From the NCBI GenBank assembly GCA_038093975.1, contig JBBPTG010000118.1, positions 1 to 64,000 of the forward strand: DNA of 64,000 nt. Direction: 5' to 3'. Position numbers and translations under genes: made by a program. The notes under the pieces were generated by a model. The model had not been told where the DNA came from. It worked only from the letters and a program-made list of their open reading frames with translations, and ran no database searches. Positions within the stretch are counted from its first letter, which is position 1; each line of letters begins with the position of its first letter. The DNA comes from Chalciporus piperatus. Its lineage: Eukaryota; Basidiomycota; Agaricomycetes; Boletales; Boletaceae. Positions 48,685 through 59,284 of this stretch are shown here, piece by piece.

Positions 48685-49365
48685 CATTTCCCGATATCCT
48701 CATTCCATTCCTGCATTTGCGTAGAGTCTTTTCAACGACTACCGATCATCATGCAATAGAAAATGTGGTGTTGGCTTACCTCTGGTTTCTCCTCGATGAA
48801 ACGCTTCATGAGCGCCTTACATTTGGGATCGTCCACGACGACGACCTCGACGCCGTTCTGCCTTAACAGGTCCTCTCCACCTACCCAGTTTGTGTTCTCC
48901 CCGATGACCACGCGGGGGATCTTATACAATAATATAGACCCTGTGCACATGATGCAGGGACTACCAGGATCGAGATGAGCCCTTGAGCGGTTAGAGGACG
49001 ATAACACCTGGCGCGTACCTCAATGTCGTATACTGCGTGAAACCGTCCCAACGTCAGACACCCGTGCATGATGTGTTAACGCGCAAAAAAAAACCCACCA
49101 TAGTAGAGAACATATATTTGTCAGCCCTCAACCGACCTGCATCCTCGAGCGCGGCGATCTCAGCGTGCAGCGTCGGCGACGCCTTTTGAATACGTTGGTT
49201 GTGAGAACATCCCAGGATGGCTGCGTCCGCGTTATCTTTGTCTGATGGCCCGTGGTAGAGAAGAGCGGCGCCGATAGGGATACCACCCTCGTTGTAGCTC
49301 TTCTGGGCTTTGGCGAACGCGGTCGCGAGACCGAGTTTGTCCAGCGAGGACGAGGTCATGGTCAT
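48685..49365 (-). CDS. FCY1: Cytosine deaminase (Fcy1-type)
   Basis: Zinc enzyme of pyrimidine salvage converting cytosine to uracil; 162 residues against 158 in yeast. Exons are 49365-49099, 49032-49019 (14 nt), 48960-48780 and 48711-48685. The zinc site is His67 with catalytic Glu69 in TLHAEIAAL, plus Cys96 and Cys99 in SPCIMCTGS. The 14-nt microexon codes YTTL and part of Ser94. Without it the chain skips the strand before the cysteine motif. The last exon codes only EWNEDIGK, matching the family C-terminus. A duplicated tract lies in its promoter, next to tRNA-Met genes. Confidence 0.94.
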
Positions 49366-49386
49366 GGTCAGTGGTCAAGTGTGAGA

Positions 49387-49730
49387 TCTGCTGGAACGAA
49401 GGGGGATTTCTGATAAAATAGCAGATGCGAATATTTATATTTATCTCAAGGGGGATGAACATGAGAAAGAAAGAAAAAAAGATGTGCCCTGAGCAAGGTT
49501 CGAACTTGCGACCTCAGGATTACCTGGAAGATATCCAGTCATACGATAGTATGAGACCTGCGCTCTAACCAACTGAGCCATCAAGGCCACGAAGATGTAG
49601 GGTTGAGTGTCATAGCTGTCCTGGATGCTTCTGAATCCATATTGAAGAATGGTGCGAATTGCTACACCTGTGATAACCTCTGCTGGAGGAGAAATTCTAA
49701 TACAATAGCAGACGCGAATATTTATATCTG
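49387..49730. repeat. Direct duplication of the FCY1 promoter tract flanking a tRNA gene
   Basis: Copies at about 49387-49440 and 49679-49730 share CTGCTGGA, a GAAATTCT-like part, AATAGCAGA and GCGAATATTTATAT. A looser continuation follows (GATGAACATGAGA against GAATGACATGAAGA). The first tRNA-Met gene lies between them. Confidence 0.75.
49486..49587 (-). tRNA. tRNA-Met (CAT), elongator, copy A, with intron
   Basis: 102 nt: a 73-nt mature tRNA with a 29-nt intron after position 37. The acceptor stem GCCTTGA/TCAGGGC pairs with one G-U, the D arm is GCTCAGTTGGTTAGAGC, the anticodon loop CTCATAA and the T arm GCAAGTTCGAACCTTGC. The T31-T39 mismatch is normal for elongator tRNA-Met. A T run follows its 3' end as Pol III terminator. 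Confidence 0.95.
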
Positions 49731-49860
49731 AAAGTGAATGACATGAAGAACGTCCATGTGTGTTAATTTATGTAAATCGACTTTGGACGGCTTTTTTAAA
49801 AATATTTTGCATTCGCAGCTGGCCTAGTTACTGTAAAATGGTCGCAACGATCAGGATACT

Positions 49861-49962
49861 GCCTTGATGGCTCAGTTGGTTAGAGCGCAGGTCTCATACT
49901 ATCATATGACTGGATATCTTCCAGGTAATCCTGAGGTCGCAAGTTCGAACCTTGCTCAGGGC
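49861..49962 (+). tRNA. tRNA-Met (CAT), elongator, copy B, with intron
   Basis: Mature part identical to copy A. The intron differs by one base (A for G at its sixth position). Head-to-head with copy A, 273 bp apart. Followed by AATTTTTTG, a Pol III terminator. Confidence 0.95.
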
Positions 49963-49994
49963 AATTTTTTGTTTCTGTCTCACGTCATTCACCT

Positions 49995-50021
49995 CCCAGG
50001 CAAGCCTGAGGTCGCACGTTT
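49995..50021 (+). pseudogene. Decayed tRNA-Met 3' fragment
   Basis: CCCAGGCAAGCCTGAGGTCG followed by CACGTT matches, with several changes, the intron end, the 3' anticodon stem and the start of the T arm of the neighbouring tRNA-Met genes. The acceptor stem is missing. Confidence 0.6.
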
Positions 50022-50346
50022 ATTTTGCTTGGTCGATCACTCTCATCTCCTTACTAAGTTAGTTGGCAGCTGGAGCCGCCTCCCCTTGCCTAAGGTTGAA
50101 TGTATACAAGAAGCAAAACACAGGTAATACATGTTTCCGAAGTGTTGACAGTAACACAGATTGGTGAAAGTGAAAGCAAACTGGGCATGATTCATGTAGA
50201 TGACTCGCACAGAACAAAGGAAGAATGACGAGTACCTGGACCATCCATTCGGGACATTCGGGACCAGGAGATGTATTGCACCCGAGCACACCAGATTCGG
50301 AAGCGTCTAGGACAGATAATATGTCCCCCAGCCCAGCATTTTTGTC

Positions 50347-50448
50347 GCCTTGATGGCTCAGTTGGTTAGAGCGCAGGTCTCATACAATCGTATGACTGGA
50401 TATCTTCCAGGTAATCCTGAGGTCGCAAGTTCGAACCTTGCTCAGGGC
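50347..50448 (+). tRNA. tRNA-Met (CAT), elongator, copy C, with intron
   Basis: Same mature sequence as copies A and B. The intron begins CAATCG rather than CTATCG. A run of about ten T follows. Confidence 0.95.
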
Positions 50449-50664
50449 ACATCTTTTTTTTTTACCCAGAACTAGTCCTTCGTGTCAGGTATGCGCCACC
50501 AGAGCTCGATCTGGATCAGGGATGCTTCTTTCCTAGTGTGCCGCCGTTCGACGTTCATCGTCGCATACTTGAGCATCGGGTCAGCGATTCTTTGCCTCGT
50601 CCAAGCCGTCCAAAGTCGATTTACATAGATTAACACACAAGTCCAGTATAATAGCCCAAGTAAC

Positions 50665-53600
50665 CTAAGGTAAGTCCTCAATAAAAATATGATCCACATC
50701 CTTCCAAGGTGCATTACTCCCTTCCTTCCAAACCCTCTCTCGTTCCACCCAATACCCGAGTACATTGCCGACCCGTGAAGGCGTCCACACACGCTCCCCT
50801 GTATCTCCGTCCGTCTCTGCAGTAAACCATCTAGGTTGATGGGGTGGTAGTCTTCCGTCCTCTCTCGCTCTCCGTGTCGCTCGCTGTGTCTCTTCTTGTT
50901 TTTGCTTCAACTCGTTTGCCCGCTCGTACTTGCCCATCTCGAATGCGCGCTGGTCAGGTCGGAGACGACAGTCGGTAGGGCACAAGAAAGGTTTGAGCGT
51001 GCCCTCCGGACAATCGTTCAACGTGATCGCAAACGGCGTCAGGTTGAAAGGTGCCGGCGGTTTTTCAGAGTTTCTCCATAGCAGGATATATTCAGCCATA
51101 TAGTTCGGCGACAAAGGGCTGCTGAGCGACGCATCTGGATGTAGGAAACCACTGCCGGTACCTACGGCACGGCAGATGAGTTGGCTGTTCCACCGACCGG
51201 CAATCTCGTAGGTGATCTCCTCATCGGGTCCTCGAACGGATCCAGAAATCTCGTATGCATCCTTGCCGCGCCATCCACGAGGTTTGAATGCCAGGATGCA
51301 CTGATCTCCGGTACGATGATTTGTGACCTGCCAAGGTTTTATTCAGCATGGAGAAACGAAGGAGAATCCGGGCACGGACAATCATGTCACCATAATGGTC
51401 GATGGTAGGAGACCCAAGGATGAACCCGGAAACGTTCGTCGTCACTTTCTTCCACGAGTAGTGCTCCACGACCTTGCCCCCTCCACCAACAGTATTCGCT
51501 TTAGGGTAATTTGGCGCCCATTCTTCAGGTAGGAGAAGCTCTGCATGCGCGACACCAGTGGGCCGGATCTCAAAAGATTTTCCCATGAATTTATTTTGAG
51601 CGTCGACCTACACAGCGATCAGACTTGGTTGTCAGCATCTTGAGATGTTCCTACCTCGCCATAATAATGCCAAGAAGGCGACTCTGCCCAGCAAGCAGAG
51701 ATCGGTGGGTGATGGCTGACTTGTTCTGACATGTAGCGATAATCTTTGTCTAATCTAACATATTCGAATGTTTCGCTCTTTAGAGGGTGTGAGTTGTGTG
51801 TCATTCAACAATCGCAGTGCAGCACTCACAAGCATAGGATTAAATGGTTTTGCTATCCGCCCAATAGTCGACGAATAATTAGACATTGCAAAAGCGGCGA
51901 CAAACGCGATACGTCGATGAGGGTCTTTCTCTTGAGCAGCCACGTCAACTAAGGCGGAAACATGAGCGAACAACCCGGAACAACCAGCGACAATACTCAC
52001 GACATTCGGAGAATTCCATATCTTCAGCCTACAACCCTGTGCGTGAGCTGCTATATGCGCAACATTCGTTCTACTCACCATTCGCTGCAACATACTCGTA
52101 GGCTCGTTAAAGAATACAGGGAAACTGATCCTCGTCAAATCCTTTCCAATGCTGTGCTTCAGCACCGACCAGAGACTGGTGGATGGTCTATTGTCCATCC
52201 CTATCGGCAAGGTTGCCCTGAGATGTTTGTAGCCCAAGAAAGGCTCCATGTTGATAGCAAGTGGAAGGGAGACCACGGAGTGTGTCGGGCTGGTGAGGAG
52301 TTCGCTGATGATTAGGTTGGGGAGGTTGCCTGTTTCGATGGCGTCGAAGAACTCGTCTTCTTCGTCTGTGTCAAGGACATCCTCAGGTTCGTTTGTCACC
52401 ATGGGAGTAGGTGATGTGAGGCGTGACAGTCGGCGTTGCGTGGGCGTCGTAGGCACAGGTGTCTGAGGTGTTTCAGCAAAAGCGGCTGGCAAAAGCGAAG
52501 CAGAAGATGTTTCCAGGGCCGTAAAGTAGGTGGATGCCTGAGTCGAAGGCACTGCGGTTGTCAGGAATGTTCCCGAGACAGGTCGTTGTCTCGCTCCTGA
52601 TGGTCCAGCTTCGACCATTCTTGCATCGAAGAATCGGCTTCCACGTTTCCGTGAACGAGCTCGAAGCTCTCGTTCAAGGGCTTCACCCTCTCGGACGACA
52701 GTCTGTAGGCTTTCTTCCCATATCGTCTGACGTTCGCACTCTCGTTGAAGTTGCGCCTTCCACCACTCTTCCCTGTCCTTTGCCATCTGCACGTACTCGT
52801 TGATCATCGACTGCACTGTCACGAACGATTCTTTCAGAGCTTCTCGAAGCTCCTTCGTACGTCGCGACGCATCGGGTGCCAGGGGCAAACCAGCGAGGAT
52901 TTGTGCAGTAAGGTCCATCTGTGCCGCGACTGAGTTGCCCTGCAAGTCAAAGGTACTGCCATGAGGGGGTACCCGCTGCGTCACTTCAGACGCAGACGAA
53001 TTGTCGTGGCGGATCACTACTTCATATTCTTCGTCTTCTTGCACCTGAATACTGTCCTTCGCGACGTCTGCGGAGAGCGGCATCTGATCCTCCTCGGTCA
53101 TACCCATTAAGGACGACTGATCTCCCCGCAAGCTTTGGGTTCCAAGGTCTCTGATCGCGGAAATCCCCGACTGGAAACTCGTCCGTATCTTCGCTGGCCT
53201 CAAAGCGCTCTTGTCACTATCCGTACTCCGCCGACCAGTAAGACTTGTCTCCCCCTCGCGTCTGTACCATTCCATGCTCTTACTAATCGCTTGTGTCCAT
53301 CGCGAAGCCTCCACAGGGTGATTTGCCTTCATGTACCATTTCTGTATCCCGGTCGTGTGTCCACGGGAGGGTAAGGAGTAAACTTCAAATCGCGTTTTAT
53401 CCGAGCCCGTGCTCAATTTGAGAGTTGCGTTTTTCATCGAGATCGCTCCTCTACTGGCAACGTTCTCGTCTTCTTGATGTCTATAATCTGAAGAGAACCG
53501 TTCAGAATCATTTCTTCGCTAGGAGACAAGTAGCACGAACATGAAAGAACGCCATCTTTGAGGACAAACCACCGAGTGTTGTACCCTCGAGCGACATTTG

Positions 53601-54698
53601 TATATTTGTTCAGGTATCCTTTTAGCTCAGGTGCCTCCGCAACGGGCATCTCGATTAGTGACTGATCGTGATTCGCAACTGTATGAATCCTCAGAGGACA
53701 TATCAAGGAGATGAAATTAGGAACTTACACTGGCGCAAGAACACTCTCACGCGATCATCTTTGCCCGTACCATCATAGGCCATCTTTCCTCGTCTGTCTC
53801 GCACAAAGACATCTGCGCCCGCACGTACAGCAAGTTCGATCAGCCGCAAGTCTTTCCGCCGTGCTGCCTCGTGAAGAAGCGAGGTCCCCGATGAATCGTC
53901 TAGGTAAGACAGATCAATCCCCCTAGCTCGTGACGACTCTAACAGCGATACGAGTGCTGAACTTGGTTGTGCCTTTAAATCGGAGAGTACATATGAGTGT
54001 AGCAGTGATCTGTATGATGCGCTCAGGAACGATCGGGAGTCTGAAACAGGTGAGACCTTTAACGAAGACGGTAACACAACCGGCCTCACCTAGTAGCAAC
54101 TGTTTAGCCTCTTTCCCCTTTGCCACGTCTTTGCAAGTCAGCCCCTGCACATCACGAAGGGTATCGTCTATACCGGGCTGATCTAGAAGAAGGGATAAGA
54201 TATCGGTGCGGTCCAGCGACGCCGCGAGATGAAGAGCGGTAGTCCCACTGCCCGGCGGGTGTACGCCATTTGGTGAAATAGCCCTGTGAGATAACAAGAG
54301 TTGTACAGTCTCGACTGCCCGCCAATTGATTGTATTAGCAAATAATATTGATAAAGTTGAGAGCACTCACCGGAAGCGCAACGAATAGCGAGATGTAGTG
54401 CGGCAGCCCCAGTGTTCAAGTCTCCATCGCCCGATATCCTACGTTCCTTCCCAATCTCAGTGAGGAAGGGATGAATTTGGGCAGGGTCACCTGAGAAGCG
54501 GTAGTTTGTTGGTAACTGTCTGTGGTCTGGTGGGCCAATACGTACCACTTCTAAGAGCTGACAGCAGCCTAAACTGCTGCACAGGTTCCGCCGCGCCTAA
54601 AATACTCGGGTGGTAAGTTGCGAAGTTGAATCGCACGCGAGGGCACACATACTTGGAGCCCGAACACTGTGACCGGAAGCACTGTCATGCATGGACAT
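50665..54698 (-). CDS. Oxysterol-binding protein, Osh1-type (ankyrin + PH + FFAT + ORD)
   Basis: Lipid-transfer protein of 1,187 residues acting at ER contact sites. Ten exons: 54698-54653, 54596-54546, 54490-54371, 54314-54090, 54040-53729, 53678-53541, 53487-51830, 51777-51655, 51607-51380, 51327-50665. Ankyrin repeats (about 30-235) include ALHLAASLDRTDI and LLHEAARRKDLRLIELAVRAGA. The PH domain starts at PELKGYLNKY (about 268). EFFDAIE at 676-682 is a perfect FFAT core with an acidic lead, which binds VAP/Scs2 in the ER. The ligand domain carries EQVSHHPP at 868-875. One intron uses a GTCCGT donor, as in MAD2. The C-terminus DVDHIFIEDLP is complete. Confidence 0.95.
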
Positions 54699-55367
54699 TG
54701 CTACAGAATTAGCCTCCGCTATCTTCCTCTCAGTCCTGATACCTCCAGAGTTCTGCTCCTTGGTCGCTGTCGGCGTCAGTGGACAAGGCGGTGGCTCGTT
54801 CGCGGTCGCAGCTCACTAGCACTGTTCGGTTCAGTGACTGTATGAATGAAGGTTTATTTGGCTAACTACGCCTATTACATAAGCTTTAGCGTGTCACAAT
54901 AGCAGCCAACCACGTGACCGGCAAGCCTATCACACCGAACTGATATTGAACAGTGTCGACGTCGACGACTACTAATGCAGAAACGGAGACAAGGACTTGG
55001 TCGCGGTATCCTTATCCGTCGAGGAGTCTCTGGGTATAATATCTCATTTTGCTGCGATAGTTTCATCCCAGGTTACTTGAACTTGACAACGAACGCAGGA
55101 CAATTGCAATGGCCACCACTGACATCGTTACAGGCTTCGAAAACTCATAGGGTATGCTGTGCCTCCCGCCGAGCGCAATATAATCCCATGTTGGAGGCGA
55201 AGACTTCGTTTTCTCATGTCGTGCCCACAGACTCCGAGTCCCCCCGTGAGGTAAATTCATGGAACTTCTATCGTCGTACTCCATAACTTCACCACGAGGA
55301 CTGTTCTCACTCAGTTATTTAAAGAGATGAAGAATCTCTGGTCTTTTTATCTCACTACCAACTCAAC
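54699..55367. other. Divergent intergenic region
   Basis: Between the OSBP start and the permease remnant. TATTTAAA at about 55316-55323 lies roughly 45 bp before the old permease start and looks like its former TATA box. Confidence 0.5.
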
Positions 55368-56430
55368 ATGTCCTCCGATGACTTCGTTACAGAGAAGAAA
55401 TCAGACATTGAAGTTGAATCCGCCAAAGTCAAGAATGGCGCCGACGTGGCTCTCATGCCGCTGAGGCGCAAGTTGAAGAATCGGCATGTAGCTATGATAA
55501 GGTATGTTATCCCCGTTTTCCGCCGACGCTACTACCGACATACCTCTTGTCTCGGCGGAATCATTAAACTGGATCAGTATTTTAGTCGTCGTTTTTGGTA
55601 TCAACATCTGGGATGTTGGTGAGCCTCCATCGTAAGGGCTATTTCAGGGGTATATGGAGAAGCGGAGTTCTGGTTCTGGTATGTTCATTTGAACTTGTGT
55701 ATGGTATCATTCTTGATCTGGGTGGGGGACCCAACCACGATCGTATCGGCTTTCGATACTGGAGGAATCCGGGACATTTGTGAACTTCGATAACATACAA
55801 GGTGAAAGGCCATTTCCTTGGATGGTGTCGTGTCGTCACCCAAGCCGCATTCTCGTATGTCGGTGCTGAAGTCGTTACCGTAAGTCTTTTTTTGTCGTGA
55901 TGATGCGACCAGTCCTTACCTTCCATTTCCATGGATGATGGATGACAGCGGCAGAAGCCAAAAACCCTCGTCGCAATGTCCTAAAGGCAGTGCGTAGGAT
56001 ATATCTCCGACTCCTCGGCGGAGCGTTCGTCATTGGACTGCTTGTGCCCTCGAATAACAAACTGCTCAATGTCAATTCTGGGAATGTGTCAGCGGCGCCG
56101 TTCGTTATTGCCGTCAACCAGGCCGGTATCAAAGTTCTCCCATCGGTAGGTTAGAACTTACATTGCATGGGTTGTTCTCACTGGACACATTCATCAAGAT
56201 CATTAATGCCGCCGCATTGTCCTCAGCTTGGTCTGCGGCTTCCGGCGATCTTTACATCCCCTCACGTGGACTATGTATTTGCCAACCTTTCTGAATAATG
56301 GCGTCTAGTTGACTGTGCATTTAGATGGTCTTGCTGCTACCCATAGTGCTCCTAAGTTCTTCCTGAGGACATCCCGATCCGGATTGCCTTGCGTCGCCGT
56401 GGGCCTGTGGCATTTTGCGAGCTCCGCATC
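55368..56430 (+). pseudogene. Decayed amino-acid permease (YAT family)
   Basis: The N-terminus (RRKLKNRHVAMI) matches the entry into helix 1 of fungal amino-acid permeases. Family blocks follow in changing frames: GGII, GVYGEAEFWF, ILDLGGGPNHDRIGFRYWRNPG, FVNFDNIQG, KGHFLGW, TQAAFSYVGAEVV, AEAKNPRRNVLKAVRR, GLLVPSN, NAAALSSAWSAASGDLYIPS and PKFFLRTSRSGLPCVAV. Single- or double-base losses around 55774 and 55802 break the frame, several stops lie outside plausible introns, and sequence past about 56430 is not recognisable. It cannot make a working transporter. Confidence 0.75.
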
Positions 56431-56768
56431 AATCTTATCAACATAATGAAGCGATTGTTTCACGGGAAGTTGGCCGCGAGTCTCAGATGATAAAGCTGGA
56501 TGTGGTAACTTGAAAGTCAGCTTCAGGGATATCCCCATCTACACTGACGGCCAGGGTACTTGCAAGCTGCGCCCAATTCTGTATCGAGCCATATTATTTG
56601 GCGGCCTTTGCCTTCTCCCCACTCTCTTTTACCCGTGGATCGTTGCTTGAGGCACCCACAGAGGTTATGTATTGAGGTTTACCGACGCAAACAGAAGCGG
56701 AAACGTCTGATCCCTCTGCGCACGAACTTGTCTGATAGCGGGGACTCTGCATGGTTCTCAAAGCTCCC

Positions 56769-56955
56769 ACTCGTTTACGTGGAAAGATCGATGGCCAGAG
56801 AAATATGACACAGTTCAACTCCACCTGGTACCTCGCTCTACATAAACACGGGCATTCCAAGCATCAGACGTACAGCATCACTGCAGAGGAACCCTAGTAT
56901 GATGCACTCATTTACGTGGAAAGATCGATTGATAGAGAAATATGACACAGTTCAA
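56769..56955. repeat. Direct repeat of about 50 bp in the permease graveyard
   Basis: 56769-56819 and 56906-56955 share TTTACGTGGAAAGATCGAT and AGAGAAATATGACACAGTTC with two or three changes; starts are 137 bp apart. The surrounding 56431-57444 holds no gene I can support. Confidence 0.75.
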
Positions 56956-57444
56956 TTGCAACGAACGTAGCAAATGGATGCTTGGTATTGGCTTGGTATG
57001 TACATACTGGTTCGGATCCGAATCTCCGAACCAGTTTTGGAACGGAAGGACGTCACTCCGCTGGTTGTTTTGCAGTGAGTTGTCCAGTGTCCATGCGAAG
57101 GTTACCACTTGCTTCTATATCCTGGGGGCCGTGGCCATGGCTGCAGTCCTGACTCCTGCACAGATGTGTTCGTGATGTCCTTGGCGTCACTTCTTCGATT
57201 CTTAGACATTAGGTCGAAGTATTACTTCTTTCCCATGGGCCCTAGGCCTGTCATATGGTCCGCAAGGGGTCCGCATGACTTGTCGGGCGACTTCAATCAT
57301 CAATGGTACTTAAAGCCCACTTTTCTCAAACATCGGCGTCTTTGATTCCCCTCACTGTTCTATTCCGGGTGACCTGGGGAGCAAACCTCTGAGCGTATTG
57401 GCTGTCTTCCGTTTCGTCCCTGTCTCACACAAGACACGCCCATC

Positions 57445-59284
57445 ATGATTCCTGTCGGGGAGCTTATTTGGGTATCAGCCCAACCAATCATCCGACTGTA
57501 CGTCCCACCCTCCCAGCGACAATCTTTTCCCCTATCCAAGTCGATGAGCACAGGTTTTTATGTGTTTCTGGCGGCTTTGCCGTCACAAAAGCTGGCCTTT
57601 TCCCGCCTGTAGCATCCCGAGGAGCCGGGCAACTTTTGCTCGTGAGTTAACTTCATTCGACGAAAAAAATTGTCTGGCGATGAAATAATGATCGTTTCGG
57701 AAGAACATCACGATTCCTTGCTTGATGTTCTCTAGGATCGTCCCGGCTTTCAATTCTTCCAATGTTAGCGCAATTGGTAGGAAACCCTTTTCGCAAGCCA
57801 TGACACAACTATCTCATAAACATACCTTCCCAGGTCCACTCATGTTCATCGCACTATTATACGAAGCGATTGGAATTCTCATGTCTTTGGTTATCAAGCA
57901 AATGTTTTGGGTCCCACATCGTTTTCGTCACGGAATCCTTGTAGCAGGTGGATGGGGTAATGTTGGTGACATTCGTGAGTACAAGCTAATCGCTCATTCG
58001 GGAAGCTAGTTTTCACCCTTCAATCTAGCGACGTCTGTTGTGATGAGCCTTACGGCGTCTGCCCCATTCAATGGGACGTCGGACCAGAACTTGGCGGTTG
58101 CGTATATATCCGTGTTCACGCTTGTCTTCGTCGTGAGTATCCGTCGACCTTTGTGCGGTGTTTTACAATCAACCGAATATTTGTCCTTCGCTAGGTCACA
58201 CTCTGGCCCCTCGGAGGGACCAAATGGGTGGAAATGGATTTTGAAGGACCCGAAGTTCTCGACGCAGAGGTACAAGAGCGTCTGAAAATTAAACAGAAGC
58301 GTATGGGCGCCACACTGGAGCGCATGATCGTCAGGTTAATGGGCCCGCTCTATCGGGGGCGTAGCTCCACAGCGGAGATTGAGAACGATGCCAATGAGAA
58401 GTTAGCAGCGCCCATAAACGCGGAAGAGCTCAAAAAAGCGCCAACCCCCTCGCTTCACTCGAGGGATGACCCTATTTCGGCCCATACGACCATCGTGCAA
58501 CATGAGCCAATGAATGCCGCCGTTGCGGGGACGAAGGTCGAACCCGCCGTTCCTGTTGCTCCTGTTGCCCTCCATCGCCGCATCGCTCGGTATGCGATCG
58601 ACTTCACTCGATTGCTAATTTCGCCTTGCTCTATGTCCATCATCATCTCTTTTATCATATCGATCGTTCCAGCGCTCAAAGCACTTTTTGTCCCCGACGT
58701 TCCTGGCGTGCACATCTCTCCCGCACCAGACGGTCAACCTCCGCTCGCGATCTTGTTGAACACCGCTTCGTTCATCGGGGCCGCATCAGTTCCAATCGGG
58801 TTGATGACTCTGGGATCGGCGCTTGCAAGGCTGGAAGTTCCTGATGGACGCCTTCGTTCGCTTCCACTTGGAGCTATTGGCGCGCTCGCAATCGCGCGGA
58901 TGGTCATTATGCCCATTCTGGGTGTTCTCATTTGTCAAGGTTTGACCCACGTTGGGCTGATAGACGCCAATAACAATGTTTTACGATTTGTTGCCATGTA
59001 TGTGATGACTTCCATTCCTTCAAAGTGTTTATCAGCTCACCAACGTCACGTTCTAGTTTCTTGTCGTGTTTACCGACTGCGACGACGCAGGTGAGTTGCT
59101 TTGGTATCGTCGCCGTCTTCACTTTGGAGCTGATGCGTTTTGGTGTCAGGTTTTCTTGACGCAGGTGTACTCTGGAACTGGAAGCGCTGAGCACCTCTCA
59201 GTCTTCCTCATCCCGCAATATATCCTCATGTTCATCACCATGACCGCACAGACGGCATACACATTAGCTCTCCTCTTCAGATAG
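57445..59284 (+). CDS. PIN-like auxin efflux carrier family transporter
   Basis: Eight exons (57445-57497, 57554-57641, 57704-57776, 57834-57974, 58029-58132, 58195-58997, 59057-59090, 59150-59284) give 476 residues. There are five N-terminal helices, a hydrophilic loop of about 110 residues (WVEMDFEGP to the Ala/Pro/Val-rich VAPVAL) and five C-terminal helices, the layout of the auxin efflux carrier (PIN/PILS) family. VPHRFRHGILVAGGWGNVGD and SAPFNGTSDQNLAVAYIS are typical fungal blocks. NTASFIGAASVPIGLMTLGS is the C-terminal crossover region. Fungal relatives are probably ER or plasma-membrane carriers of organic anions; auxin transport is shown for few. Nine kilobases separate it from tRNA-Met copy A. 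Confidence 0.92.
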
